In this document: in pieces, positions 8,036-16,390 of the stretch
How positions within the stretch are numbered: the first letter of the stretch is position 1
How the letters are laid out: every line of letters starts with the position of its first letter
NCBI GenBank assembly: GCA_003221035.1
Contig: QHUB01000028.1
Location: 1 to 52,093 of the forward strand
DNA from: Gemmatimonadota bacterium
GTDB taxonomy: Bacteria > Gemmatimonadota > Gemmatimonadetes > Gemmatimonadales > GWC2-71-9
DNA: 52,093 nucleotides
Direction: 5' to 3'
The notes under the pieces: model-generated
Seen by the model: only the letters and a program-made list of their open reading frames with translations
The model's database searches: none
What the model was told of the DNA's origin: nothing
Made by a program: the position numbers and the translations under genes

Positions 8036-9006
8036 GCGCCCCCGCGTCGGCTCCCGCCAGGCGGCCGTGGTGGCGCCTGTTTCTGGCGCTGCTGCTGTTT
8101 CTGCTGTGGGCACACCCGAGCCTTGTGGGATTGCCGTGCGCCGCGCTCCTGATCATCGCCCCCGGGTCCCACCCCGGGCGTGGAAACTGGTCGCAGCCGA
8201 TCGCCGGACTGATCGGCGCCATCAGCGTGGCGCTGCTGGTGCTGAGCGGCGGATCCGGCAGCCGGCTCGGCGCGGCGACGAGTGCCTACATCGTTCTGGC
8301 GAGCGGCGCATTCGTGTCGGTGGTGCTGCTGCGGCCGGACACGATCCTGCGCCAGGCGCTCCGGTCGATCGTTTTGGCCGGCGCGGCAACCGCGCTGCTG
8401 ATCCGGGCGATCTGGGGAACGGGGGCGTGGGGCGCGTTGGCGTGGGAGGCCACCCGCGACACGAGCCTGACGATGCGCACGATGGTCGAGGTTTTGCCGG
8501 ATGCGTTCCCGATCTATGAGCCGATGGTGCGCTTCATCAGCATGACGTGGCCCGCCATGCTGGCCCTCCAGACGCTCGCGGGCCTGGCGCTCGCGTGGGA
8601 GCTGCACCGGAGGATCGCCGCGTCCACAGCGCAAGGCGCACCGCTCATGCGGTTCAAGGATTTCGAGATCGGCGACGGCTGGGTTTGGGGCATCGTGGCG
8701 TGGCTCGGCGTCCTGATTCTTCCGGTCTCGAGTTTTCTGCATGTCGCGGGCACGAACCTGGGACTCGTGGCCGGCACGCTGTATGTGCTGCGCGGCGCCG
8801 CGATCGTCGCAACGTTCGCGGAAGCGTTCGGCATTTCGGCGTTGACGCTGGTGCTGGTCGCCGCTGCAGCGGCGGCGCTCGCGCTGCCACTGCTGTTCGT
8901 AGTCCCGGGATTGTGCACGCTGGGCATCACCGATACCTGGTACCGATACCGCCGCCGTCTGGCCGCGGCAAAAGCCGGTCAAGGGCAGCGGTCCAACACA
9001 CCATAG
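8032..9006 (+). CDS. DUF2232/YybS-like multi-spanning membrane protein; start uncertain
   Basis: A polytopic inner-membrane protein with about eight hydrophobic segments beginning [16 protein letters not shown] and ending near [15 protein letters not shown]. It sits between rpsR and rplI, where DUF2232 (YybS-like) proteins are commonly found; no enzymatic function is established. The start is unclear. The only ATG that keeps the first membrane segment (7945) lies 91 bp inside rpsR, and the first GTG after rpsR (8125) would delete that segment. I therefore place the boundary at the ATA (8032-8034) that overlaps the rpsR stop (ATAG), as a hypothesis. There is a cytoplasmic Arg-rich C-terminus. 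Confidence 0.72.
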   Translation: MGAPASAPARRPWWRLFLALLLFLLWAHPSLVGLPCAALLIIAPGSHPGRGNWSQPIAGLIGAISVALLVLSGGSGSRLGAATSAYIVLASGAFVSVVLLRPDTILRQALRSIVLAGAATALLIRAIWGTGAWGALAWEATRDTSLTMRTMVEVLPDAFPIYEPMVRFISMTWPAMLALQTLAGLALAWELHRRIAASTAQGAPLMRFKDFEIGDGWVWGIVAWLGVLILPVSSFLHVAGTNLGLVAGTLYVLRGAAIVATFAEAFGISALTLVLVAAAAAALALPLLFVVPGLCTLGITDTWYRYRRRLAAAKAGQGQRSNTP

Positions 9007-9018
9007 AGGATCGAAGCG

Positions 9019-9462
9019 ATGGAAATCATTCTGCGGGCAGACGTCCAACATCTGGGCAAGGTCGGCGACGTCGTCAAGGTGAAGGACGGCTACGCCCGGA
9101 ACTACCTGCTGCCCAAGGGCCTCGCCTATCCAGCGACCGAGGGCAACAAGAAAAAAATCGCCTATGAAGGCGAGCGCCTGGTGAAACAGCAGGCGGCCGA
9201 GAAGTCCGCGGCCGAGGGCGAAGCCACACGCCTGGCCGACGTGCATCTCACCTTCGAGGCCAAAGTCGGCGAAGAAAACAAGCTGTACGGCTCCATCACC
9301 GCGAGCGACATCCAGCGCAAGCTCGAGGAGCTGGGTATCCACGTCGACAAGCGCAAAATCGACCTGGCGGAGCCGATTCGTGAGCTCGGCGACTTCCACG
9401 TCGGCATCAAGATCCACCCGGAAGTGCGGCCGGAAGTGCGCGTTACGGTGGTGAAGGAGTAG
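9019..9462 (+). CDS. rplI: 50S ribosomal protein L9
   Basis: A 147-residue large-subunit protein at the base of the L1 stalk. The N-terminal domain is clear: MEIILRADVQHLGKVGDVV followed by GYARNYLLPKGLAYPAT, the family signature. A long connecting helix (residues about 45-75) and the C-terminal domain with NKLYGSITASDI follow. The ATG is preceded by AGAGGATCGAAG. It is 12 bp after the DUF2232 gene. The stop overlaps the region where the DhaL-DegV protein must start. Confidence 0.97.
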   Translation: MEIILRADVQHLGKVGDVVKVKDGYARNYLLPKGLAYPATEGNKKKIAYEGERLVKQQAAEKSAAEGEATRLADVHLTFEAKVGEENKLYGSITASDIQRKLEELGIHVDKRKIDLAEPIRELGDFHVGIKIHPEVRPEVRVTVVKE

Positions 9463-9464
9463 CG

Positions 9465-11300
9465 ATCGTCGCGATCGGTTACGTCGACGGCGCGCGTTTC
9501 CGGCGCTCGCTGCTGGCCGCGGCCGATTGGGTGGCCGCCGGGCGCGACGAGCTGAATCGGATCAATGTTTTTCCGGTCCCCGACGGCGACACGGGGACGA
9601 ATATGTGCCTCACCCTGCGGTCCGTGGCCGCCGCCCTGCGCGAGCTTGGCAACGGCGACGGTGACGCGTCGCTTCCACTCCCCTCCGTCGCCGAGACGAT
9701 GGCCCAAGCCAGCATCCGCGGCGCGCGCGGCAACTCGGGAATGATGCTGTCGCAATTCCTCATCGGGTTCCGCGACGGCGTCGGCGAGCGCCTGCGCATC
9801 ACCGCGCGCGAGCTCGCCGCCGCCATCCGCATGGGGTTCGAGCGGTTGCACGCTTCGCTGGACGACCCCATGGAAGGCACGATCCTCACGGTCGCGCGCG
9901 AGACAGCCGACGAAGCCGGCGACGCCCGCGCTGAGTCTGACCTGCGCGTGTTCATGAGCCGCATCGTTACGCGAGCCGAAGCCGCCCTGCAGCGCACACC
10001 CGAGCTCCTCGCCGCGCTCAAGAACGCCGGCGTCGTTGACGCCGGCGCCAAGGGGTTCGTTCGGCTGCTCGAAGGCGTCAAGCGCCTGATCGAGGAAGGC
10101 CATGTCGCCCAGGGAGCGGTCGATCGCCTCACCGGACAGGCGGGAGCCAGCGCGGCGGCCCAGACCGAAGTCGAAGCCGACAAGGACTACCGCTACTGCA
10201 CCGAGCTGATGGTGCGATCGGCCACGCTGCCCGAGCCGGGGGCCGTGCGCACCGCCCTGCGGCCCCATGGGGGCTCCATCGTAGTGCTCGCGACGGGTGA
10301 TCTCCTAAAGGCTCATATTCACACCGACGCCCCAGATGCAGTCTTCACGCTGGCGAGCACCTGGGGCGCGCTCGAATCGACCAAGGCTGACGACATGCGG
10401 GCCCAGCACCAGGCGCTGCAGGCCCGCCGGCCGATCGCCTTCGTGAGCGACACAGCCTGCGACCTGCCGGACGAGTTGGTGCTGCAGTACGACATCGGCC
10501 TCGTGCCGATGCAGTTGATCGTGGACGATCGGGCGTACCGGGACCGGCTCGAGCTCACCGCAGGCGAGTTCTTTCGCCGCTTGCGCACGGGTCACGACGC
10601 CAGCACGTCCCAGCCGGCACCCCAGGCGTTCGCGGATGCCTATAGCGATGGGGCCCGTGCCGCAGATCGGGTCATTGCGGTGGCGGTCTCCAGCGCCCTT
10701 TCCGGCACGTACGCGAACGCCGAAGCTGCAGCCCGGCGCTTCGACACCCGCCAGGCGGGCGGGAACCCGGGGAGCCGGGTAACTGTGCTGGATAGCCGCA
10801 GCGCCTCCCTCGGCGAGGGGCTGCTGGTGATACGTGGCGTGGAGCTTGCTGCAGCAGGCTGGGAGGCGGACGCGATTGTGAAAGAGCTCCAGCGGGTCCG
10901 TGCGCAGTCGGGTGGCTTCTTTACGGTGGACAACTTCGAGCGGCTGGTGCGCTCAGGACGGCTGGGACGCGGGAGGGCGTGGCTGGGAACGAAGCTCAAT
11001 CTGAAGCCGGTGATGGCGCTGAGCCTGGAAGGTAAGATCGAACCCGTCGGCCGCGTGCGCGGCCGTGAGGCGGCTCGGCGCCGTGTGCTCGAGCTGCTCG
11101 ATCGCGCACTCACCCCGCGGCCGCGGGCGCTCCGGCTGGGGGTCGTGCACGGCGACATCCCCGCGTTTGCCGACGCGCTGAGGGTCGAGCTGGTCTCCCG
11201 CTACCGGCCGATGCAGTGCTTGGTGACGCCCATCACACCGGTCATCGCTGCGCATGCAGGCATTGGGGCATGGGGCGTGTTCTTTCAGAATGAAGACTGA
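9465..11300 (+). CDS. DhaL-DegV fusion, probable single-chain fatty acid kinase (FakA-FakB type)
   Basis: About 611 residues in three parts. The N-terminal DhaL/Dak2 ATP-binding domain contains NRINVFPVPDGDTGTNM (phosphate/Mg ligands) and GARGNSGMMLSQ. A middle domain typical of FakA follows (DYRYCTELMVRS, VLATGDLLKAHIHTDAP). The C-terminal DegV domain has SDTACDLPDEL, TSQPAPQAF and AVSSALSGTY, as in the acyl-binding FakB. In Firmicutes FakA phosphorylates fatty acids held by separate FakB proteins; here both would be in one chain. The first canonical start (GTG 9531) would remove the conserved YVDGARFRRSLLAAADW segment, so translation probably begins upstream, perhaps at ATC 9465 after GGAG. 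It overlaps rsfS by 11 bp. Confidence 0.88.
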   Translation: MVAIGYVDGARFRRSLLAAADWVAAGRDELNRINVFPVPDGDTGTNMCLTLRSVAAALRELGNGDGDASLPLPSVAETMAQASIRGARGNSGMMLSQFLIGFRDGVGERLRITARELAAAIRMGFERLHASLDDPMEGTILTVARETADEAGDARAESDLRVFMSRIVTRAEAALQRTPELLAALKNAGVVDAGAKGFVRLLEGVKRLIEEGHVAQGAVDRLTGQAGASAAAQTEVEADKDYRYCTELMVRSATLPEPGAVRTALRPHGGSIVVLATGDLLKAHIHTDAPDAVFTLASTWGALESTKADDMRAQHQALQARRPIAFVSDTACDLPDELVLQYDIGLVPMQLIVDDRAYRDRLELTAGEFFRRLRTGHDASTSQPAPQAFADAYSDGARAADRVIAVAVSSALSGTYANAEAAARRFDTRQAGGNPGSRVTVLDSRSASLGEGLLVIRGVELAAAGWEADAIVKELQRVRAQSGGFFTVDNFERLVRSGRLGRGRAWLGTKLNLKPVMALSLEGKIEPVGRVRGREAARRRVLELLDRALTPRPRALRLGVVHGDIPAFADALRVELVSRYRPMQCLVTPITPVIAAHAGIGAWGVFFQNED

Positions 11301-11649
11301 GCTCGCTCAAGTCGTCGACGTGCTCGTAGATCGCAAGGCCGTCGATCCGGTGGTACTGGATTTGCGCGGGTTATGCGAGGCGACCGACTATTTCGTGATC
11401 GCGTCGGGAACATCGGATGCACACGTGCGGGGTATGGCAGAGCACCTTGTGACGGCCCTCGCACCAGGCGGTTTGGAGCCGCATCATGTGGAAGGACTGG
11501 CCCAAGGCCGCTGGGTGTTACTCGATTACGTCGATTTTGTAGTGCACGTGTTTCATCCGGAATTGCGCGAGTTTTATCAGTTGGAGCGGCTGTGGGGGGA
11601 TGCGCCCGTCGTCGCTGCCGGCGAGAGTGGAGGCAGGCGCGAAGGGTGA
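11290..11649 (+). CDS. rsfS: Ribosomal silencing factor RsfS
   Basis: A 119-residue cytoplasmic protein that binds L14 on free 50S subunits and blocks subunit joining under starvation. It carries the family pattern VVLDLRGLCEATDYFVIASGTSDAHVRGMAEH and then GRWVLLDYVDFVVHVFHPELREFY, in a compact alpha/beta domain. The ATG at 11290 overlaps the end of the DhaL-DegV gene by 11 bp. An in-frame GTG/ATG further up would only add residues encoded by the overlapping frame. NadD, a frequent rsfS neighbour, is not here. Confidence 0.95.
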   Translation: MKTELAQVVDVLVDRKAVDPVVLDLRGLCEATDYFVIASGTSDAHVRGMAEHLVTALAPGGLEPHHVEGLAQGRWVLLDYVDFVVHVFHPELREFYQLERLWGDAPVVAAGESGGRREG

Positions 11650-11662
11650 GGGGAGAGGAAGC

Positions 11663-14600
11663 ATGCGAGGTGTAGCGCGGCTCGTTGGAGGGGCGTTGGT
11701 CGCGGCGCTGGCATTGGCTGCGGCACCGGGGGGAGCGTCCGCGCAGTACTTCGGTCAGAACAAGGTGCAGTACCGCAGTTTCAAGTTCCAATCGATTCAG
11801 ACCGAACACTTCGACATCTACTACTATCCGGACGAGCGCCCTGGCGCGCTCGATGCGGCGCGCATGGCCGAGCGGGCCTACGCGCGGTTGTCGCGCATCC
11901 TGCACCATCAGTTCCAGAGCCGGAAGCCGATCATCCTGTACGCCTCGCAAGGGGACTTCCAGCAGACAAACGTCGTCGACGCATCGGGCGAAGGCCTGGG
12001 CGGCGTAACGGAGTTTTTCAAGCATCGCGCGGTGCTGCCCTTCACGGGCTCGTACGCCGAATTCGAGCACGTCCTGCAGCACGAGATGGTCCACCAGTTC
12101 CAGTACGACGTGTACAGCCGCGGGCATCCCGGCGCGGGCGTGCAGACGTTGATGGCGGTCAATCCGCCACTGTGGTTCATGGAGGGGATGGCGGAGTATT
12201 TGTCGCTCGGGCCGATCAATCCCGAGACGGCGATGTGGCTGCGCGACGCGGCGCTCGAAGGACATTTGCCGTCCATCGAAGACATGACGAATGACCCCTA
12301 CATCTTCCCCTACCGGTACGGCCACGCGCTGTGGGCGTACATCGGCGAGAAGTGGGGCGATGAGGTGATCGGCGAGATCCTGCAGACGTCCGTCACGTCC
12401 GGCCTCGAGCCCGCGTTCAAGCGCGCGACCGGACGGTCGCTCGAGGATCTTTCGAACGACTGGCGCGATGCGATCCAGACCACGTTCCTGCCGCAACTTG
12501 GCGATCACTATCGCGCGCGGCGGATCGCGCAGCCCACGCTCACCCAGCGGCATTCGCGCGGGCGCCTGTTCCTCGCGCCGGCCCTGTCGCCGGACGGCAA
12601 GAAGCTCGCGTTCTTCGGCGACGAGGGCGGCTTCTTCGTGGATTTGTGGCTCGCCGACGGCGAGACGGGGCACGTCCTGAAGCGGCTCGTGAAGTCCACG
12701 CAGAACAACAACTACGAGAGCCTGCGGTTCATCAATTCGGCGGGCTCATTTTCGCCCGACGGCCGCTACTTCGCGATGGCCGCCAAGCGAAAAGACCGCG
12801 ACGACCTGGTGATCCTCGACGTGAAGAAGGACAAAGAGGAGCGCCGCATCAGCGTTCCGCTGAGCGCGATTCAGACGCCGCACTGGTCACCCGACGGTCA
12901 ACAGCTCGTGTTCACCGGCTTCAGCGGCGGCTTTACCGATCTGTTCATGATCAACCGCGACGGCACCGGGCTGCGGCGCCTCACGGACGACAAGTTCGCG
13001 GACTTGCAGCCGTCGTGGTCGCCGGACGGGCGGACCATCGCGTTCGTGACCGACCGCGGCCCCGGCACCGATTTCGACTTGCTGCGCTTCGGCAACCTGC
13101 GCATCGCCCTGCTCCACCTCGAGAGCGGCCAGATCGACTTGCTCGGTCACATGGACCTGGGCCACAACATCAATCCGCTGTGGGCGCCGGACGGCCGGTC
13201 GATCGCCTTCGTCTCGGATCGTACTGGAATCGGCAACATCTTCCTGTATGACTTGACCGACGGGCAGATCTATCAGCTCACGAACATGTTCACGGGCGTC
13301 CAGGGCATCACCCCGCTGTCGCCCGTGCTCAGCTGGGCCTCGCAAGCCGATCGCATGGCCTTCGTCTATTACGAGGATGGCCAGTACAGCGTGTATTCAA
13401 TCGAGAATCCGCGCTCGCTCCGGCGCGCGCCGTTCCACGGCCCGACCACGATGCCGGTCGTATCGCTGCTGGAGCGCGAGCGGCTTGACAGCCTGCTGTC
13501 GGCGCCGTCCTTGTTCGAAGAAGTGTCGAGCGCAAATCCCAACACGATGGGCGGAACGACCACACCGTCCGCCGGTCCACCGGATGCATCGGCGCCAATG
13601 TCGATCTACCGGTCGCCGTCGGGATTCCGGCCGTCCGCGGAGCCCGATCCCGCCGGCGAGCAGACGACGCCGCCGCCGGTCACCGTGCGCGCGCTGCTCG
13701 ACTCGGCGACGCTGGCGCTGCCCGACACAACGGAGTTCACGTTCCGGCCCTACAAAGTACGGTTCACAGCCGACTACGTCGTCCGTCCGACGGTCGGCTA
13801 CCAACGCGACAACTTCGGACGCGGCGTGTTCGGTGGCACCGCGATCGCGCTGTCCGACATCCTCGGCAACCACTCGGTGGTCCTGGCCGGCTCGATCAAT
13901 GGCCGCATCAGCGAAGCCCAGGTCCTCGGGCTGTACGTCAATCAGTCGCGCCGGCTGAACTGGGCGGGCGGGTTCTCGCAGGATCCGTTCTACTTTTATG
14001 GCGGGAGCGACTGGACGCGCATCGAGAAACCGGGCAGCCCGGGCGACAGTCTCGACGTCTACGCGACGCGCATTCGCCGGTTTGTGACTCGCGATCTGTT
14101 CACCGAGTCGTCTTATCCATTCAGCCGCTTCAACCGCGTCGAGCTCGGATTCCATGCGGTCAACGTGGCGGAGGCGACGCTCGAGCTGCGGACGATGTAC
14201 GATGCCGGCACGAACTCGTACGTCGACCAGCAACTCATCCAGGGCCGCGGACCGTCCGCGATGTACATCCAGCCGACGATCGCGCACGTCCATGACAACA
14301 CGTTGTTCGGCTACGTCGGACCGTTCGCGGGCTCGCGCTCGCGTTTCTCGATTGCGCCGGCCATCGGCTCCTGGTCGTTTGCCGCGGCGATGGTCGACTA
14401 CCGCCGGTACGTATTCTTCAAGCCGTTCACGGTCGCGGTCCGCGGGCTGATGTTCGGCCGCTTCGGCCGCGACGGCGATCGCTTCCCCGTCTTCCTCGGC
14501 AGCCCCGAGTTGATTCGCGGCTACACGTCCGGATCGTTCCGCGGACACGAGTGCTCGCTCGGTCCACAAGGAGCTCGGACCGGATGCCCAGAGCTCGATC

Positions 14601-14935
14601 AGCTGATTGGATCGAGGATCGCCGTGGGGAACGTCGAGCTGCGCTTCCCGTTGACCCGCAGCCTGGTGCTCGGATTCCTGCCGGTCGGCCTGCCGCCGGT
14701 TGAAGGCGCGGTGTTCTATGACATCGGAATGGCGTGGAACGGCACGAGCACTGTGAAATGGGACCGCTCGCCGCTCGCAGATCCGGTGCTCGTGCGGACG
14801 CCGTTGCGCAGCTGGGGCTGGTCGATCCGCGCCAACATGTTCGGGTTGATGATCATGCGGTTCGACTTCAGCAAGCCGCTGGACCGGCCGGAGAAGAAGG
14901 CGTATTGGACCATCAGTTTAGGTCCGACGTTCTAA
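11663..14935 (+). CDS. Exported gluzincin-like metallopeptidase / PD40 beta-propeller / Omp85-like barrel fusion
   Basis: A 1090-residue protein with a signal peptide cleaved near GASAQ (residue 28). An MA-clan peptidase-like domain follows at about 35-290, with HEMVH at 140-144 and the downstream WFMEGMAEY supplying the probable third zinc ligand (E174). WD40-like/TolB propeller blades occupy about 290-620, with repeated SPDG(K/R), WSPDG and WAPDG motifs. After a Pro/Ser-rich linker, about 700-1090 looks like an outer-membrane barrel: alternating strands, SPELIRGYTSGSF resembling the Omp85 RGF/Y loop, NVELRFPLTRS, and a terminal phenylalanine as in BAM substrates. ATG 11663 follows GGGAGAGGAA. 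The role is unknown; a surface or periplasmic protease tethered to its own barrel is the inference. Confidence 0.85.
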   Translation: MRGVARLVGGALVAALALAAAPGGASAQYFGQNKVQYRSFKFQSIQTEHFDIYYYPDERPGALDAARMAERAYARLSRILHHQFQSRKPIILYASQGDFQQTNVVDASGEGLGGVTEFFKHRAVLPFTGSYAEFEHVLQHEMVHQFQYDVYSRGHPGAGVQTLMAVNPPLWFMEGMAEYLSLGPINPETAMWLRDAALEGHLPSIEDMTNDPYIFPYRYGHALWAYIGEKWGDEVIGEILQTSVTSGLEPAFKRATGRSLEDLSNDWRDAIQTTFLPQLGDHYRARRIAQPTLTQRHSRGRLFLAPALSPDGKKLAFFGDEGGFFVDLWLADGETGHVLKRLVKSTQNNNYESLRFINSAGSFSPDGRYFAMAAKRKDRDDLVILDVKKDKEERRISVPLSAIQTPHWSPDGQQLVFTGFSGGFTDLFMINRDGTGLRRLTDDKFADLQPSWSPDGRTIAFVTDRGPGTDFDLLRFGNLRIALLHLESGQIDLLGHMDLGHNINPLWAPDGRSIAFVSDRTGIGNIFLYDLTDGQIYQLTNMFTGVQGITPLSPVLSWASQADRMAFVYYEDGQYSVYSIENPRSLRRAPFHGPTTMPVVSLLERERLDSLLSAPSLFEEVSSANPNTMGGTTTPSAGPPDASAPMSIYRSPSGFRPSAEPDPAGEQTTPPPVTVRALLDSATLALPDTTEFTFRPYKVRFTADYVVRPTVGYQRDNFGRGVFGGTAIALSDILGNHSVVLAGSINGRISEAQVLGLYVNQSRRLNWAGGFSQDPFYFYGGSDWTRIEKPGSPGDSLDVYATRIRRFVTRDLFTESSYPFSRFNRVELGFHAVNVAEATLELRTMYDAGTNSYVDQQLIQGRGPSAMYIQPTIAHVHDNTLFGYVGPFAGSRSRFSIAPAIGSWSFAAAMVDYRRYVFFKPFTVAVRGLMFGRFGRDGDRFPVFLGSPELIRGYTSGSFRGHECSLGPQGARTGCPELDQLIGSRIAVGNVELRFPLTRSLVLGFLPVGLPPVEGAVFYDIGMAWNGTSTVKWDRSPLADPVLVRTPLRSWGWSIRANMFGLMIMRFDFSKPLDRPEKKAYWTISLGPTF

Positions 14936-14998
14936 CTCCGCTTCCCTAAAATAGTTGCCAGGCCCGAGCCGGTTATCTATTTTGTCCGGCGAGGCCAT

Positions 14999-16390
14999 TT
15001 GCCCATCTCCCGCTTCCTTCTGCTTGCGACTGCGACGCTTTGGGGTTGTGGATCCCAAGCGGCGACGGCTGGATCGTCGCAAAAACAGTCACCCCAACAA
15101 GTTAGCCAGATACAGATCCTCGCGCGCTCGCCCGGTGTGGCCATCCGGCTGCCAGCCAAGGGCGGCACGCCCGGGCTCTATCGACTTCCGCGGCTGACGC
15201 CCGTCGATGGCATCCTCAAGGGGAAGCTGCCCCCGGTCGAGCGCGTGGTCGGTCTCGACGCCGAGTCGGAATACCTGTTCGTGACCACGGCCAAGCATGA
15301 GCTGCTCGCGCTGGACTTGGGCAGCGGTCGAGTGGATACGGTCGCCGTTGCGGTGGCGAAAGCCGCGCTCGGACCCGATGGGACGTTGTACGCGGTCGAT
15401 ACGCTGCGACACGTGATCTCGCTGTCGCGCCGCACGCGCTTCGCGTGGCCGCAAGCGCTTACCGCGGTGCCGCGCGATCTGTTCGGCGCCACCGATCAGC
15501 ATCTGGTTGGCGTGATTCCGCAGGATCGCCTGCTCGTCGCGGCGGCGGATCAGCCGGCGACGGTGCGGCCCATCGCCGCAGGGGGGGATGTCGCCGCGTC
15601 GCGCTGGGGCGATCTGGTCGCCGTCGCGAGCGACTCCGGCGTGACGTTCTACGATCCGCTCGGACGCCGCGATCCGGGATTCATCAGGCTCGCCGACGCG
15701 CCGCGCGCGCTCGCGTTCTCACCATCGGGTCACCGCATCTATGTCGCGCGACGCAATGTGCCCGGGTTGGCCGTCGTCGACCGCTACGATCGCAAAGAGC
15801 TCGACGGCGTCGCGTTACCCGGCCCGGTCGCGGCGCTGCGCCTCGATCCGCTGGGGCGCTGGCTGCTCGCCCGTCCCGCCGTGGGCGACTCAGCATGGAT
15901 CGTCGATCTCCCCATCAAGCGTCACACCGGGATCGTGCCGACCGAATGGCAGGCTGACCTGCCGGCGATTTCGCCCGACGGCATGTTGATCTACAGACAT
16001 GGCAAGGACGTCTTGTCCGCGCGACCCGATTCCCTGACCGATGTCGGGAAAATCGTGGGGGGCGCCGCTGATCTGTGGGTGCTCACGTCGTGGCTGCCGC
16101 GCGGCGTGCCGGCGAGCCCCGTCGCGTCAGCAGCGGGGGCCGACACGTCGGGCACGAGTGGTCCGGAAGGCCCGATGTACGTCCAGGTGTCCACGTCACA
16201 GAATCCAGAATGGTCCGGCCATCTCGCCGATGACCTCGCGCGCGCGGGACTGCCGGCTCGCGTGTTGCCGCCCCAGCATACCGACGAAGGCTATCGCGTC
16301 GTGCTCGGACCGTACGCCACGCGCGAGCAGGCCGAAGCCACCGGCCGGCGACTCGGCCGCCCCTTCTGGATCTACCAGCCGGGACAGTGA
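14999..16390 (+). CDS. Beta-propeller lipoprotein with C-terminal SPOR domain
   Basis: A 463-residue protein. The N-terminus FLLLATATLWGC has the form of a lipoprotein signal with lipidated Cys17. The body (about 50-370) is made of short beta repeats resembling a YVTN/quinoprotein-type propeller (LLALDLGSGRVDT, RALAFSPSGHRIYVARR). The last 75 residues (MYVQVSTSQNPEW to GRPFWIYQPG) match a SPOR domain, which binds denuded peptidoglycan at division sites. The start is TTG at 14999 with GAGG four bases before it. The stop overlaps the GTG of the next SPOR gene (GTGA). No known ortholog is recognised; a division-associated envelope role is inferred from the SPOR domain and from smc downstream. 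Confidence 0.75.
   Translation: MPISRFLLLATATLWGCGSQAATAGSSQKQSPQQVSQIQILARSPGVAIRLPAKGGTPGLYRLPRLTPVDGILKGKLPPVERVVGLDAESEYLFVTTAKHELLALDLGSGRVDTVAVAVAKAALGPDGTLYAVDTLRHVISLSRRTRFAWPQALTAVPRDLFGATDQHLVGVIPQDRLLVAAADQPATVRPIAAGGDVAASRWGDLVAVASDSGVTFYDPLGRRDPGFIRLADAPRALAFSPSGHRIYVARRNVPGLAVVDRYDRKELDGVALPGPVAALRLDPLGRWLLARPAVGDSAWIVDLPIKRHTGIVPTEWQADLPAISPDGMLIYRHGKDVLSARPDSLTDVGKIVGGAADLWVLTSWLPRGVPASPVASAAGADTSGTSGPEGPMYVQVSTSQNPEWSGHLADDLARAGLPARVLPPQHTDEGYRVVLGPYATREQAEATGRRLGRPFWIYQPGQ

Noticed and set aside
8011-9417. 468-residue minus-strand frame across DUF2232 and rplI
   Set aside because: Shadow of genes with clear families; Arg/Gln-rich low complexity.
14955-14983. TTGCCA-17 bp-TATTTT before the SPOR lipoprotein gene
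   Set aside because: Would start transcription on top of the GAGG site before TTG 14999; likely cotranscribed with the upstream gene.
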